DNA of 64,000 nt from JBDZVM01 sp040255675 (lineage in GTDB: Bacteria > Actinomycetota > Actinomycetes > Acidothermales > Acidothermaceae). Numbering within the stretch: position 1 is the first letter of the stretch; the number at the start of each line of letters is the position of its first letter. A program made the position numbers and the translations under genes. The DNA is taken from NCBI GenBank assembly GCA_040255675.1, contig JBDZVM010000016.1:22091-86090 (forward strand), in the 5' to 3' direction. A model generated the notes under the pieces. That model ran no database searches. It was not told the DNA's origin and saw only the letters and a program-made list of their open reading frames with translations. Shown piece after piece: positions 7,943-17,054 of this stretch.

Positions 7943-9115
7943 ATGAAGTTCCAAGTCGATCGCGATGTTCTCGCCGAGGCCGTCGCGTGGGCCGCGCGCA
8001 CCCTGCCGCCACGGCCACCCGTACCGGTGCTCGCCGGGCTTCTCCTCGAGGTCGACTCCGACGCCGGGCTGGCACTGTCGAGTTTTGACTACGAGGTATC
8101 GGCGCACGCTCAAATCGACGTCACTGTCGCTGAAGCCGGCAAAGCACTCGTCTCAGGTCGATTACTGGCCGAGATCACTCGAAGCTTGCCGGCGCATCCG
8201 GTCGACATCACAACCGACGCTTCTCGGCTCACCGTTTCGTGTGGCAGCGCTCGATTCACCTTGCCGACATTGCCTGTCGCCGATTACCCGACGCTGCCTG
8301 ACATGCCGTCGGTAGCGGGCAGCATCGGAGCCGACGTGTTCGCTGCCGCGGTGGCGCAGGTCGCGGTCGCCGCAGGGCGCGACGACACGCTGCCTGTCCT
8401 GACCGGTGTTCGACTTGAAATTGAAGATGATCGCATCACCCTCGCCGCCACCGACCGGTACCGGCTCGCCGTGCGTGAGTTTCGCTGGCAGCCGGAGCGA
8501 CCCGGGATGTCGGCCGTGGCCTTGGTTCCGGCGCGCACGCTAGCCGACACGGCCAAGGCGCTTACCGGCGGTGCGCAGATCAGCATCGCGCTTGCCTCAG
8601 GGAGCGACGCCGGCGCTGGCTTGATCGGATTCGCGGGCAAAGGCAGCGCGAGCGGCGGCGAGCACAGTGGCGAACGGCGCACGACCACACGGCTGCTCGA
8701 CGGCGAGTACGTCAAGTACCGTTCGTTGTTGCCCGACGATTCCGCCGCCGTCGCGGAGGTCGAGACGTCGTCGTTCGTTGATGCGGTCAAACGTGTCTCC
8801 CTCGTGGCTCCACGCAATACGCCAGTGCGATTGACGTTTACCGCCGACCAGGTATTACTCGAGGCTGGCACCGGCGAAGACGCGCAGGCTTCTGAATCTC
8901 TCGATGCCAGCTTCGAAAGTCGTGAAGCGACTGACGAATTTTCGATCGCCTTCAACCCGGCGTACCTCCTCGACGGGCTAGGCGCTGTCGACTCCGAAAC
9001 CACTCGCATGGAGTTCACCACGCCAACGAAGCCCGCGATTCTGCGCGGAAACAAGGGCGGCGACGTCGCCGACGACTATAGATACTTGTTGATGCCAGTG
9101 CGGCTATCGGGCTGA
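7943..9115 (+). CDS. dnaN: DNA polymerase III beta sliding clamp
   Basis: DnaN forms the ring-shaped homodimer that tethers polymerase III and many repair factors to DNA. ATG 7943 (MKFQVDRDVLAEAVAWAARTL) matches the canonical N-terminus and gives 390 residues, the usual length; the frame extends upstream to 7865 but without similarity. Recognisable segments include PVLAGLLLEV, DTLPVLTGVRLEIEDD, ATDRYRLAVREF, and the C-terminal YRYLLMPVRL, which contributes to the protein-binding pocket. recF follows 24 bp downstream without the gnd gene found between them in some actinobacteria. Confidence 0.98.
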   Translation: MKFQVDRDVLAEAVAWAARTLPPRPPVPVLAGLLLEVDSDAGLALSSFDYEVSAHAQIDVTVAEAGKALVSGRLLAEITRSLPAHPVDITTDASRLTVSCGSARFTLPTLPVADYPTLPDMPSVAGSIGADVFAAAVAQVAVAAGRDDTLPVLTGVRLEIEDDRITLAATDRYRLAVREFRWQPERPGMSAVALVPARTLADTAKALTGGAQISIALASGSDAGAGLIGFAGKGSASGGEHSGERRTTTRLLDGEYVKYRSLLPDDSAAVAEVETSSFVDAVKRVSLVAPRNTPVRLTFTADQVLLEAGTGEDAQASESLDASFESREATDEFSIAFNPAYLLDGLGAVDSETTRMEFTTPTKPAILRGNKGGDVADDYRYLLMPVRLSG

Positions 9116-9139
9116 GCGGCCAGTCGTTTTTGCGGTCCC

Positions 9140-10264
9140 GTGCATCTTTCGCATCTGTCGTTGACCGACTTCCGTTCGTACACGGAGGTCGAGTTGCCGC
9201 TCGAGCCAGGCGTAACGGCTTTGGTGGGCCCGAACGGTCAGGGCAAGACGAATCTCGTCGAAGCCGTCGGATACCTCGCGACGTTTGGCAGCCATCGGGT
9301 TGCGAGTGACGTCGCGCTGGTGCGATCTGGCGCGTCACGAGCTGTCGTGCGGGGCCTGGTCGTCCGCGACGGCCGCCAGGTGCTCCTCGAAGTCGAAATA
9401 AACCCAGGCAAGGCAAATCGGGCGCGGCTCAACAAATCTCCGGTCTCGCGGCCGCGAGAGATTCTCGGCGTGCTGCGAACCGTGCTGTTCGCCCCGGAGG
9501 ATTTGGCGCTCGTGAAAGGCGATCCGGGTGAACGCCGCCGCTTTCTCGACGAATTACTGGTGGCTCGCGCGCCACGGCTTTCCGGCGTCCGGTCTGACTA
9601 CGAGCGGGTGCTCAAGCAACGCAACGCATTATTGAAAAGTGCCGCGCTGGCCCGGCGTTCCGGTAACACGGATTTGCGCACTCTTGATGTCTGGGACGCG
9701 CACCTGTCTCGTGCCGGGGCCGAGTTGATCGCGGCACGACTGGAGCTCGTCGAGGCGATGCGCCCACTCGTCGACAAGGCTTACGCCGCGGTTGCGCGGG
9801 GGTCGGCGTCCGTTTCCGTCGAATACGAGAGCTCGTTGGGCGAGCGCGACCCGCAGCCCGACCGAGATGTGCTAAACGCCCAACTGCTTGCCGCGTTGGC
9901 GGGTGCGCGAAACGACGAACTCGATCGCGGAGTGACACTGACCGGACCCCACCGCGACGAATTGCTGTTGAAAATCAACAACCTGCCGGCGCGCGGGTAC
10001 GCGAGCCACGGTGAATCGTGGTCGCTCGCCTTGGCTCTACGACTCGGGTCGTACGAGTTGCTTTGTTCGGACGGCGGGGAGCCCGTGCTGATGCTCGACG
10101 ACGTGTTCGCCGAACTCGACAATGATCGACGGGAGCGGCTGGCTGAGTTGGTCGCCCCTGCCGAACAGGTGTTGATAACCGCCGCGGTCGCGGGCGATGT
10201 CCCTGAAATGTTGAGCGGCGCCAGATTTGACGTGATGGAAGGAGCCGCGCGCCGTGTCCGGTGA
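9140..10264 (+). CDS. recF: DNA replication and repair protein RecF
   Basis: RecF is an SMC-like ATPase that binds gapped DNA and helps RecO/RecR load RecA. The 374-residue protein starts at GTG 9140 with MHLSHLSLTDFRSY. Walker A is GPNGQGKTN (about residues 31-39), the signature region SLALALRLGSYELL is near 290-305, and Walker B LMLDDVFAELD near 315-325. A basic/variable region after residue 150 is normal for the family. Its last 11 bp overlap dciA, so the two are translationally coupled. Confidence 0.97.
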   Translation: MHLSHLSLTDFRSYTEVELPLEPGVTALVGPNGQGKTNLVEAVGYLATFGSHRVASDVALVRSGASRAVVRGLVVRDGRQVLLEVEINPGKANRARLNKSPVSRPREILGVLRTVLFAPEDLALVKGDPGERRRFLDELLVARAPRLSGVRSDYERVLKQRNALLKSAALARRSGNTDLRTLDVWDAHLSRAGAELIAARLELVEAMRPLVDKAYAAVARGSASVSVEYESSLGERDPQPDRDVLNAQLLAALAGARNDELDRGVTLTGPHRDELLLKINNLPARGYASHGESWSLALALRLGSYELLCSDGGEPVLMLDDVFAELDNDRRERLAELVAPAEQVLITAAVAGDVPEMLSGARFDVMEGAARRVR

Positions 10265-10829
10265 GCCAACCGACGGCGACCGGCCGGTCGGGCCGGACGG
10301 CGACGACGACGTCCTTGACGACGCGGCCGCGCCTATCCGGCCACTTTCTGGCATCGACATGGCTCGCGCGGCGTTGAGCCGGGCACGCGAAGAGGCAAGG
10401 GCTCGGGGTGTCACCGCGCGCCGGCGTGGTTCAGCTCGAGCGCGCGACAAAGCGACCGGACGCCGCCGCGATGCCGGCGATCCCGAACCCCTCGGCGAGG
10501 CCTTGCGGCGCTTGATGGCAGATCGCGGCTGGGAGACGCCCGCGGCTGTGGTCGGCGTGACCGAGCGGTGGGCTGAGATCGCCGGCGCTGAGTTGGCCGA
10601 GCATTGTCGACCTGAGCGGTTCGAGGCCGGGTTGCTCGCGCTCGTCGCCGAATCAACCGCGTGGGCGACCCAAGTGCGGTTGCTGGTGCCGCAGTTGCAT
10701 CGCCGTCTCGACGAGGTGATCGGGCGCGGCGTCGTCGATCGTATCGAGGTGCGCGGGCCGACCGGACCCGATTGGCGGCGTGGTCCGCTTCGGGTGCGCG
10801 GCCCCGGACCCCGCGACACTTACGGATGA
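10254..10829 (+). CDS. dciA: DciA-family (DUF721) replicative helicase loader
   Basis: The 191-residue protein has a hydrophilic, disordered N-terminus (about 1-85, Asp/Arg/Ala-rich) and a C-terminal DUF721 domain from about residue 90: PLGEALRRLMADRGW, VGVTERWAEIAG, AEHCRPERFEAGLLAL, then AWATQVRLLVPQLHRRLDEVIG. DUF721 proteins of the DciA type load the DnaB helicase in bacteria lacking DnaC or DnaI. In actinobacteria it is regularly found between recF and gyrB, as here. The GTG start lies inside the recF end. DciA function in this organism is inferred from family and position. Confidence 0.9.
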   Translation: MSGEPTDGDRPVGPDGDDDVLDDAAAPIRPLSGIDMARAALSRAREEARARGVTARRRGSARARDKATGRRRDAGDPEPLGEALRRLMADRGWETPAAVVGVTERWAEIAGAELAEHCRPERFEAGLLALVAESTAWATQVRLLVPQLHRRLDEVIGRGVVDRIEVRGPTGPDWRRGPLRVRGPGPRDTYG

Positions 10830-10973
10830 TCCACCCATCGAAGATCGCCAGCTCAGGCGGGGTCGAGAACGCCTCAGATCCCGCGCTCAGCTATGGGGAC
10901 CCACACACGCTCGCGAAAAGCGTTCAGATGCACAGCTAGGCCAGCGAACGGCCGGTTCTTCGTCGTGAGCCGG

Positions 10974-10979
10974 TACAAT
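10974..10979 (+). promoter_or_regulatory. Candidate -10 element upstream of gyrB
   Basis: TACAAT lies 125 bp upstream of the gyrB start in the 274-bp dciA-gyrB gap. It resembles the -10 consensus TATAAT in five of six positions. No good -35 hexamer is visible at the correct spacing, so this is only a candidate. The rest of the gap shows no gene. Confidence 0.3.
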
Positions 10980-11103
10980 AAAAGCGATTCCACACACCAA
11001 GCGGCGCCCTGCGCGCTACGTACCGCCTGAGTGAACGCCCAGGCGCCGCAACCACATGTGCCCCTTTGGGTGCGGTGGAGACGGGCAGGAGGCAACCGCA
11101 CCC

Positions 11104-13242
11104 GTGAGCCACGATTCGAGCGTGACCGAAGGTATCGAAAGCATCGTCGACGACTCCATCAGCCATGCCGGCGTTGGTTCGGCTGGTGGTGCGGGCACGA
11201 ACGGCCGCGCCGAGCCGAGTAGCCGCGCCGAGCCGAGTAGCAGTACCGGGCAGAACGGCAAGCCCGCTCCCTCGCGTTACAACGCGGCGTCGATCCAGGT
11301 GCTCGAGGGTCTCGAGGCGGTTCGCAAGCGCCCTGGCATGTACATCGGCTCCACGGGCGAGCGTGGTCTTCACCATCTCGTCTACGAGGTGGTCGACAAC
11401 GCGGTCGACGAAGCGCTCGCCGGGTTTTGCGACACGATCAAGGTCGACCTGTTGGCTGACGGCGGCGTGCGAGTGATCGACAACGGTCGCGGCATCCCCG
11501 TCGACATGCACCCGATCGAGAAGAAACCGGCCGTCGAAGTCGTCTTGACGGTTTTGCACGCCGGCGGCAAGTTCGGCGGCGGCGGCTACAAGGTTTCCGG
11601 CGGCTTGCACGGCGTAGGCGTTTCGGTGGTCAACGCGTTGTCGAGCCGACTCGACGTTGCCGTCAAGCGCGACGGTTACGTGTGGCGGCAAAGTTACGAA
11701 TACGGCGCGCCGATGGCGCCGCTCGAGCGTGGTGAGAAAACCGACGAGACCGGCACCACCGTCACGTTTTGGGCCAGCCCTGAAATTTTCGAGACGACCG
11801 ATTACAACTTCGAGACGCTGTCGACGCGTTTCCGCGAGATGGCGTTTCTCAACAAGGGCCTCACGTTGTCGCTATGCGACGAGCGGCCGGCGCGGCACAC
11901 TCCCGACGCGGACGACGAAAAGCCTGCCGTCGGCAGCGACCCTTCGGAGGTCACCTACCGCTACGACGGCGGCCTCGTCGACTACGTCGCCCATCTCAAC
12001 GCCACCAAAGAGCCGGTGCACCGCAGCATCATTTCTATCGAACAAGAAGACGCGGCCACCGGCATGAGCCTCGAAATCGCCATGCAGTGGAACATCGGCT
12101 ACACCGAGTCGGTGCACACGTTCGCCAACACCATCAACACTCACGAGGGCGGCACCCACGAAGAGGGTTTTCGCGCGGCACTGACCTACCTGGTCAACAA
12201 GTTCGGTGAAGACTGGAATCTCATCAAGAAGAAAGAAGACCGGCTTTCCGGCGAAGACGTTCGTGAAGGCCTCACCGCCATCGTGTCAGTGAAGCTCACC
12301 GATCCGCAGTTCGAAGGCCAGACGAAGACCAAGCTAGGCAACACCGACGCGAAGTCGTTCGTGCAGACCGTCTGTAACGACAAACTCGGCGAGTGGTTTG
12401 AGAAAAATCCGAGCGAAGGCAAAGACATCGTCCGCAAGGGCATTCAAGCGGCGACTGCGCGGGTGGCCGCTCGCAAGGCTCGCGACCTCGCCCGTAACCG
12501 CAAGGGGTTGCTCGGCGGCGGGGGTTTACCGGGCAAGCTGATCGACTGCCAGAGCTCGCACCCCGAGGAATGCGAACTCTTCATCGTCGAAGGCGACTCC
12601 GCGGGCGGGTCGGCACGTCAAGGCCGCGATCCGCGCACCCAGGCGATCCTCCCCATCCGAGGAAAAATCCTCAACGTCGAGCGCGCGCGAATCGACCGCG
12701 TGTTGCAGAACAACGAAGTGCAGGCCGTTATCTCGGCGCTCGGCACCGGTGTGCACGACGACTTCGACATTGACAAGCTGCGGTACCACAAAATCGTGCT
12801 GATGGCCGACGCCGACGTCGACGGTCAGCACATCCGCACCTTGCTACTCACCTTGCTCTTCCGCTTCATGAAGCCGCTCGTCGAGGCCGGTCATGTTTAC
12901 CTCGCTCAGCCGCCGCTGTATCGCATCAAGTGGAGCAACGCGCCGCACGAGTTCGCGTACTCCGACCGCGAACGCGACGGGCTCATCGAGACCGGCCAGG
13001 CGGCGGGCCGCAAGCTCCCGAAAGAGCAAGGGATGCAGCGCTACAAGGGTCTCGGCGAAATGAACCCCGAAGAATTGTGGAGCACGACTATGGATCCCAC
13101 TCAGCGGGTGCTCCTCCAGGTCAGCCTCGACGACGCCATCCAAGCCGACGAAACGTTCAGCATTTTGATGGGCGAAGACGTCGAGCAACGGCGTTCGTTT
13201 ATTCAGCGCAACGCCAAGGACGTCCGCTTTCTCGACATCTAA
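11104..13242 (+). CDS. gyrB: DNA gyrase subunit B
   Basis: GyrB is the ATPase subunit of the type IIA topoisomerase that introduces negative supercoils. GTG 11104 is chosen because AGGAGG ends 11 nt before it; it gives 712 residues. The GHKL ATPase has VVDNAVDEALAG and IDNGRGIPVD, and GGLHGVGVSVVNALS. The TOPRIM domain has EGDSAGGSA and later MADADVDGQHI. The C-terminus ends KDVRFLDI, as usual. The first 55 residues are a variable extension with an internal repeat (RAEPSS twice) not expected to be part of the fold. gyrA follows 37 bp downstream. Confidence 0.97.
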   Translation: MSHDSSVTEGIESIVDDSISHAGVGSAGGAGTNGRAEPSSRAEPSSSTGQNGKPAPSRYNAASIQVLEGLEAVRKRPGMYIGSTGERGLHHLVYEVVDNAVDEALAGFCDTIKVDLLADGGVRVIDNGRGIPVDMHPIEKKPAVEVVLTVLHAGGKFGGGGYKVSGGLHGVGVSVVNALSSRLDVAVKRDGYVWRQSYEYGAPMAPLERGEKTDETGTTVTFWASPEIFETTDYNFETLSTRFREMAFLNKGLTLSLCDERPARHTPDADDEKPAVGSDPSEVTYRYDGGLVDYVAHLNATKEPVHRSIISIEQEDAATGMSLEIAMQWNIGYTESVHTFANTINTHEGGTHEEGFRAALTYLVNKFGEDWNLIKKKEDRLSGEDVREGLTAIVSVKLTDPQFEGQTKTKLGNTDAKSFVQTVCNDKLGEWFEKNPSEGKDIVRKGIQAATARVAARKARDLARNRKGLLGGGGLPGKLIDCQSSHPEECELFIVEGDSAGGSARQGRDPRTQAILPIRGKILNVERARIDRVLQNNEVQAVISALGTGVHDDFDIDKLRYHKIVLMADADVDGQHIRTLLLTLLFRFMKPLVEAGHVYLAQPPLYRIKWSNAPHEFAYSDRERDGLIETGQAAGRKLPKEQGMQRYKGLGEMNPEELWSTTMDPTQRVLLQVSLDDAIQADETFSILMGEDVEQRRSFIQRNAKDVRFLDI

Positions 13243-13279
13243 ATAACAAACCCGCTGTGCGGGCACAAAAGGAAACTCC

Positions 13280-16003
13280 GTGAGCCAAGACACCACGTTG
13301 CCGCCTGAGGGCGGCCGCATCGAGCCGGTCGACCTCCAGGTCGAGATGCAGCGCAGCTATCTCGACTACGCGATGAGCGTCATTGTCGGCCGAGCGTTGC
13401 CCGAAGTGCGCGACGGCCTCAAGCCGGTGCACCGCCGGGTGCTCTACGCCATGTTCGACGGCGGCTACCGGCCCGACCGCGGCTACTTCAAGTGCGCCCG
13501 CGTGGTGGGTGACGTCATCGGCAGTTACCACCCGCACGGCGACTCCGCGGTCTACGACACGTTGGTGCGGCTGGCCCAACCGTGGGTGATGCGCCATCCG
13601 CTGGTCGACGGGCAGGGTAACTTCGGCTCTCCGGGCAACGACCCCGCTGCCGCGATGCGCTACACGGAGTGCCGGCTCGCGCCGCTGGCGATGGAAATGC
13701 TGCGTGATATCGGCGAAGAAACTGTCGATTTCACGCCGAATTACGACGGCCGCCAGCTCGAACCCGTTATTTTGCCAGCCCGTTTCCCGAACCTGTTGGT
13801 CAATGGCTCCGCGGGCATCGCCGTCGGCATGGCGACGAACATTCCGCCGCACAACCTGCGCGAGGTCGCCGCGGGCGCGCAATGGGCACTTGAGCACCCG
13901 GGGGTCACGCGCGAAGAACTCCTCGAAGCGTTGGTGCAACGGATCCAGGGCCCCGACTTCCCGACGGGCGGCCTTATCGTCGGCCGCCGCGGTATCGACG
14001 AGGCTTACCGCACCGGTCGCGGATCGGTCACGATGCGAGCGGTCATTGACGTCGAAGAAGATAGTCGCGGCCGCCAGCTTCTTGTCATCACGCAGCTTCC
14101 CTACCAAGTCAACCCCGACAACTTGGCTTTGCGAATCGCCGAGCTCGTCAACGACGGCAAACTAGCGGGCATCGCCGATATCCGCGACGATTCTTCCTCG
14201 CGCACTGGGCAACGACTCGTCATCGTGCTCAAGCGCGACGCCGTGGCGAAGGTCGTCATCGCCAACCTTTACAAGCACACACAGCTGCAAGACACCTTCG
14301 GGTGCAACATGGTGGCGCTCGTCGATAACGTGCCCCGCACGCTCACCCTCGACGGATTCATCAGACACTGGGTCAATCACCAAATCGACGTCATCGTCCG
14401 GCGCACTCGCTACCGGCTGCGCAAGGCCGAAGAGCGCGCGCACATCTTGCGCGCGCTCGTCAAGGCGCTCGACCAACTCGACGCCGTCATCGAATTGATC
14501 CGCAATTCGCCGTCCGCCGACGAAGCTCGAAACGGATTGATGCGGCTGCTCGACGTCGACGAAGTGCAGGCAACCGCGATTCTCGACATGCAGCTGCGCC
14601 GGCTCGCTGCGCTGGAGCGGCAAAAGACGCTCGACGAACTCGAGAAGATCGAAGCCGAAATCGCCGAGTTCAACGCGATTTTGGCCGACGAGAGTCGCCA
14701 GCGGAGCATCATCAGCGACGAGCTGAAAGAAATCGTCGACAAGTACGGCGACGACCGGCGCAGCAAGATTGTGCCGTTCGACGGCGAGGTCAGCATGGAA
14801 GACCTCATCGCCGAGGAAGACGTCGTTGTCACGATTACGAACGGCGGATACGCCAAGCGCACCAAGGTTGACCTTTACCGCGCGCAGCGCCGCGGCGGCA
14901 AGGGCGTGATCGGCGCGCAGCTTCGCCAAGACGACGTCGTCGAGCACTTTTTCGTTACGACGACGCACCACTGGATTTTGTTCTTCACCGACAAGGGCCG
15001 GGTGTATCGCGCGAAGGCTTATGAGCTGCCGGAGGCGGCGCGTAGCGCACGAGGTCAACACGTCGCCAACCTGCTGGCTTTCCAGCCTGACGAAAACATA
15101 GCCCAGGTGCTGGCACTGAAGGATTACGACGTCGCGCCCTACCTCGTACTCGCCACCCAGCACGGCCTCGTGAAGAAGACGCCGTTGCACGACTTCGATT
15201 CCAATCGGTCGGGCGGCGTTATCGCGATCAATCTGCGCGAAGACGACTCGGTGATTTCGGCCCGTCTGGTGTCGCCGGACGACGATCTGCTTCTCGTCAG
15301 CCGTAAGGGTCAATCGATCCGGTTTCGCGCCGACGACGATGCGCTGCGGCCCATGGGCCGGGCGACGTCCGGTGTGATCGGCATGCGCTTCAAGGACGGC
15401 GACGGGCTGCTAGCGATGATGGTCGTGCGCCCTGACGCGTACGTGTTCACCGCCACCGACGGCGGATACGCGAAGCGCACGTTGATCGACGAGTACCCCG
15501 TGCAGGGGCGCGGCGGCCACGGCGTCTTGACCGCGAAGCTCACCGACGACCGCGGCGGCCTCGTCGGCGCGTTGATGGTCGATGAGACCGACGAGGTGTT
15601 CGCGATCACCTCGAATGGCGGAGTGATCCGCACGAGAGCCGACGAAGTGCGCCCGACGTCGCGGGCCACCATGGGCGTGCGGCTCATCAACTTGTCGAAC
15701 GGCGACGCCGTCGTGGGAGTCACGCGCAACGCGGAGTCGGCGTCCGGTGTCGACGACGCGGACGACGCCGACGCCGACGACGAGACGAACGACGGAGCGG
15801 ACAGCGACGCCAGGAGAGTCGACGCGGAGCTGATCGACGAGGAGTTGGCCGGTACCGGGTCGGCCGGGTTGGCTGACGTCGCGGCCGAAGACGACGACAA
15901 TGAGAGCGACGAGCCCGGTAGAGTCGCCGGATCGGTGGAGTCGTCCGACTCGACCGACGCGCAACCGGCCGACGCGAGTGATCCGGAACAGGGAGATTCG
16001 TGA
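13280..16003 (+). CDS. gyrA: DNA gyrase subunit A
   Basis: GyrA carries the breakage-reunion site and DNA-wrapping domain. GTG 13280 follows AAAGGAAA. The catalytic tyrosine is Y128 in AAAMRYTECRL. The quinolone-determining region reads YHPHGDSAVYD (about 83-93), with the serine and aspartate typical of susceptible enzymes. The GyrA box QRRGGKGV is in the C-terminal beta-pinwheel. After the pinwheel (about residue 815) an unusual tail of about 90 residues is very rich in Asp, Glu, Ala and Ser; an acidic tail regulates wrapping in other gyrases. Total length is 907 residues. The stop overlaps the DUF3566 gene as GTGA. Confidence 0.97.
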   Translation: MSQDTTLPPEGGRIEPVDLQVEMQRSYLDYAMSVIVGRALPEVRDGLKPVHRRVLYAMFDGGYRPDRGYFKCARVVGDVIGSYHPHGDSAVYDTLVRLAQPWVMRHPLVDGQGNFGSPGNDPAAAMRYTECRLAPLAMEMLRDIGEETVDFTPNYDGRQLEPVILPARFPNLLVNGSAGIAVGMATNIPPHNLREVAAGAQWALEHPGVTREELLEALVQRIQGPDFPTGGLIVGRRGIDEAYRTGRGSVTMRAVIDVEEDSRGRQLLVITQLPYQVNPDNLALRIAELVNDGKLAGIADIRDDSSSRTGQRLVIVLKRDAVAKVVIANLYKHTQLQDTFGCNMVALVDNVPRTLTLDGFIRHWVNHQIDVIVRRTRYRLRKAEERAHILRALVKALDQLDAVIELIRNSPSADEARNGLMRLLDVDEVQATAILDMQLRRLAALERQKTLDELEKIEAEIAEFNAILADESRQRSIISDELKEIVDKYGDDRRSKIVPFDGEVSMEDLIAEEDVVVTITNGGYAKRTKVDLYRAQRRGGKGVIGAQLRQDDVVEHFFVTTTHHWILFFTDKGRVYRAKAYELPEAARSARGQHVANLLAFQPDENIAQVLALKDYDVAPYLVLATQHGLVKKTPLHDFDSNRSGGVIAINLREDDSVISARLVSPDDDLLLVSRKGQSIRFRADDDALRPMGRATSGVIGMRFKDGDGLLAMMVVRPDAYVFTATDGGYAKRTLIDEYPVQGRGGHGVLTAKLTDDRGGLVGALMVDETDEVFAITSNGGVIRTRADEVRPTSRATMGVRLINLSNGDAVVGVTRNAESASGVDDADDADADDETNDGADSDARRVDAELIDEELAGTGSAGLADVAAEDDDNESDEPGRVAGSVESSDSTDAQPADASDPEQGDS

Positions 16004-16620
16004 GCGATCCCAACCGGCCAGGCCCTCGGGTGCCGACGACGACGCCACCCGACGAGCCCCGGCTCGAGCGGTCGGCCGATCCGCGCGCGGGGCGCGACGG
16101 TGGCCAAACCACAGGTGCCCACTCAGCCCGCACCGCCGTCGGCGACGCGACGACGGTCACGCCCGACGTGTCCGCCGGCTCGGGTCGATCGGGCTCGCTG
16201 CCGCCGGACGCCTCGGCACGCGCGGCGCGCCCGGCGCGCATCTCGGTCGCCCGCCGCGGCCCGCGTCGTGCCCGTCTGGTCATCAAGCACATCGACCCCT
16301 GGACCGTCATGAAGGTCACCTTCGTGGTCTCGCTGGTCGTCTTGGTGGTGGTAGTGATCGCGGTCGCGATCATTTACGCCGTGCTCGGCAAGATGGGTGT
16401 TTGGGATCAAATCAACAGCTTGGTCAACTCAGTTGCCCCCACGACGGCGAGCGAGGCCTGGCACAACCCGCTCTCCGGTAGCCGAGTGATCGGCATCACA
16501 GCCGCGGTTGGCGCGATCAACGTCGTCCTGATGACCGCGCTGGCAACGCTCGGTGCCGCGATCTACAACCTGATCTCCGACTTGGTCGGCGGTATCGAGG
16601 TCACGCTCAGCGATCCGTGA
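16000..16620 (+). CDS. DUF3566 transmembrane protein
   Basis: This 206-residue protein starts in the gyrA stop (GTGA). Residues 1-95 are a hydrophilic Pro/Arg/Ser/Ala-rich cytoplasmic region. From about residue 97 it has KHIDPWTVMKVTFVVS, the start of the DUF3566 domain, with one TM helix (VVLVVVVIAVAIIYAVL), a soluble loop, and a second hydrophobic segment (INVVLMTALATLGAAIYNLIS) before the GGIEVTLSD end. DUF3566 proteins follow gyrA in most actinobacteria. The function is unknown; I infer only co-expression with gyrase. Confidence 0.9.
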   Translation: MSDPNRPGPRVPTTTPPDEPRLERSADPRAGRDGGQTTGAHSARTAVGDATTVTPDVSAGSGRSGSLPPDASARAARPARISVARRGPRRARLVIKHIDPWTVMKVTFVVSLVVLVVVVIAVAIIYAVLGKMGVWDQINSLVNSVAPTTASEAWHNPLSGSRVIGITAAVGAINVVLMTALATLGAAIYNLISDLVGGIEVTLSDP

Positions 16621-16697
16621 TTTGTCGCTCGGCCCTTCCCGCCTATCCGGATTGGGAACCGGCGTCGCCATCAGATACCCTCGCTAGGCACGAAACT

Positions 16698-16772
16698 GGG
16701 GCCTGTAGCTCAGTTGGTTAGAGCGCATCCCTGATAAGGATGAGGCCGGAGGTTCAAGTCCTCCCAGGCCCA
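16698..16772 (+). tRNA. tRNA-Ile (anticodon GAT)
   Basis: The acceptor arm GGGCCTG (16698-16704) pairs with CAGGCCC (16765-16771). The D-arm TAGCTCAGTTGGTTAGA, the anticodon loop CTGATAA with anticodon GAT at 16733-16735, and the T-loop GGTTCAAGTCC are all canonical. No CCA is encoded. A DLW micro-protein and tRNA-Ala follow, the conserved actinobacterial arrangement downstream of gyrA. Confidence 0.97.
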
Positions 16773-16802
16773 CCCCGACGTGTAGATCTGAGGTGGTGCC
16801 GC

Positions 16803-16925
16803 GTGAAGAAGCTTCTCTTGCTGGCGCTGGCCGCGGTCGGCGGGTTCTTCGTCTACCGTCGAGTGCAGGCCGCCCAGGCTGAAGAGGATCTCTGGATCGA
16901 GGCGACCAGCTCGGAGCAAGGCTGA
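16803..16925 (+). CDS. DLW-39-like micro-protein
   Basis: GTG 16803 opens a 40-residue peptide: a basic start VKK, a hydrophobic segment LLLLALAAVGGFFVYRRV, then a hydrophilic tail containing DLWIEATS. The DLW motif and the location between tRNA-Ile and tRNA-Ala match the small actinobacterial proteins annotated as the DLW-39 family. It is probably a single-pass membrane peptide. AGGTGG (16790-16795) lies upstream of the start. The function is unknown. It is easily missed because of its size. Confidence 0.85.
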   Translation: MKKLLLLALAAVGGFFVYRRVQAAQAEEDLWIEATSSEQG

Positions 16926-16958
16926 GCCGGACGTCGGGTACGCCCGGCCAGCACACGC

Positions 16959-17031
16959 GGGGACGTAGCTCAACTGGCAGAGCACCGCCTTTGCAAGGCG
17001 GGGGTTGAGGGTTCAAGTCCCTTCGTCTCCA
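16959..17031 (+). tRNA. tRNA-Ala (anticodon TGC)
   Basis: The acceptor GGGGACG (16959-16965) pairs with CGTCTCC (17024-17030) with one G-U pair. The anticodon stem CCGCC/GGCGG encloses loop TTTGCAA with anticodon TGC at 16992-16994. The T-loop GGTTCAAGTCC is present. CCA is not encoded. Confidence 0.97.
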
Positions 17032-17054
17032 CCGTTTAGCATGCGTAGAGAGCG

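Noticed and set aside
14162..15313. 383-codon minus-strand frame opposite gyrA
   Set aside because: Antisense shadow of a highly conserved gene; the amino acid composition is skewed and no motif is seen.
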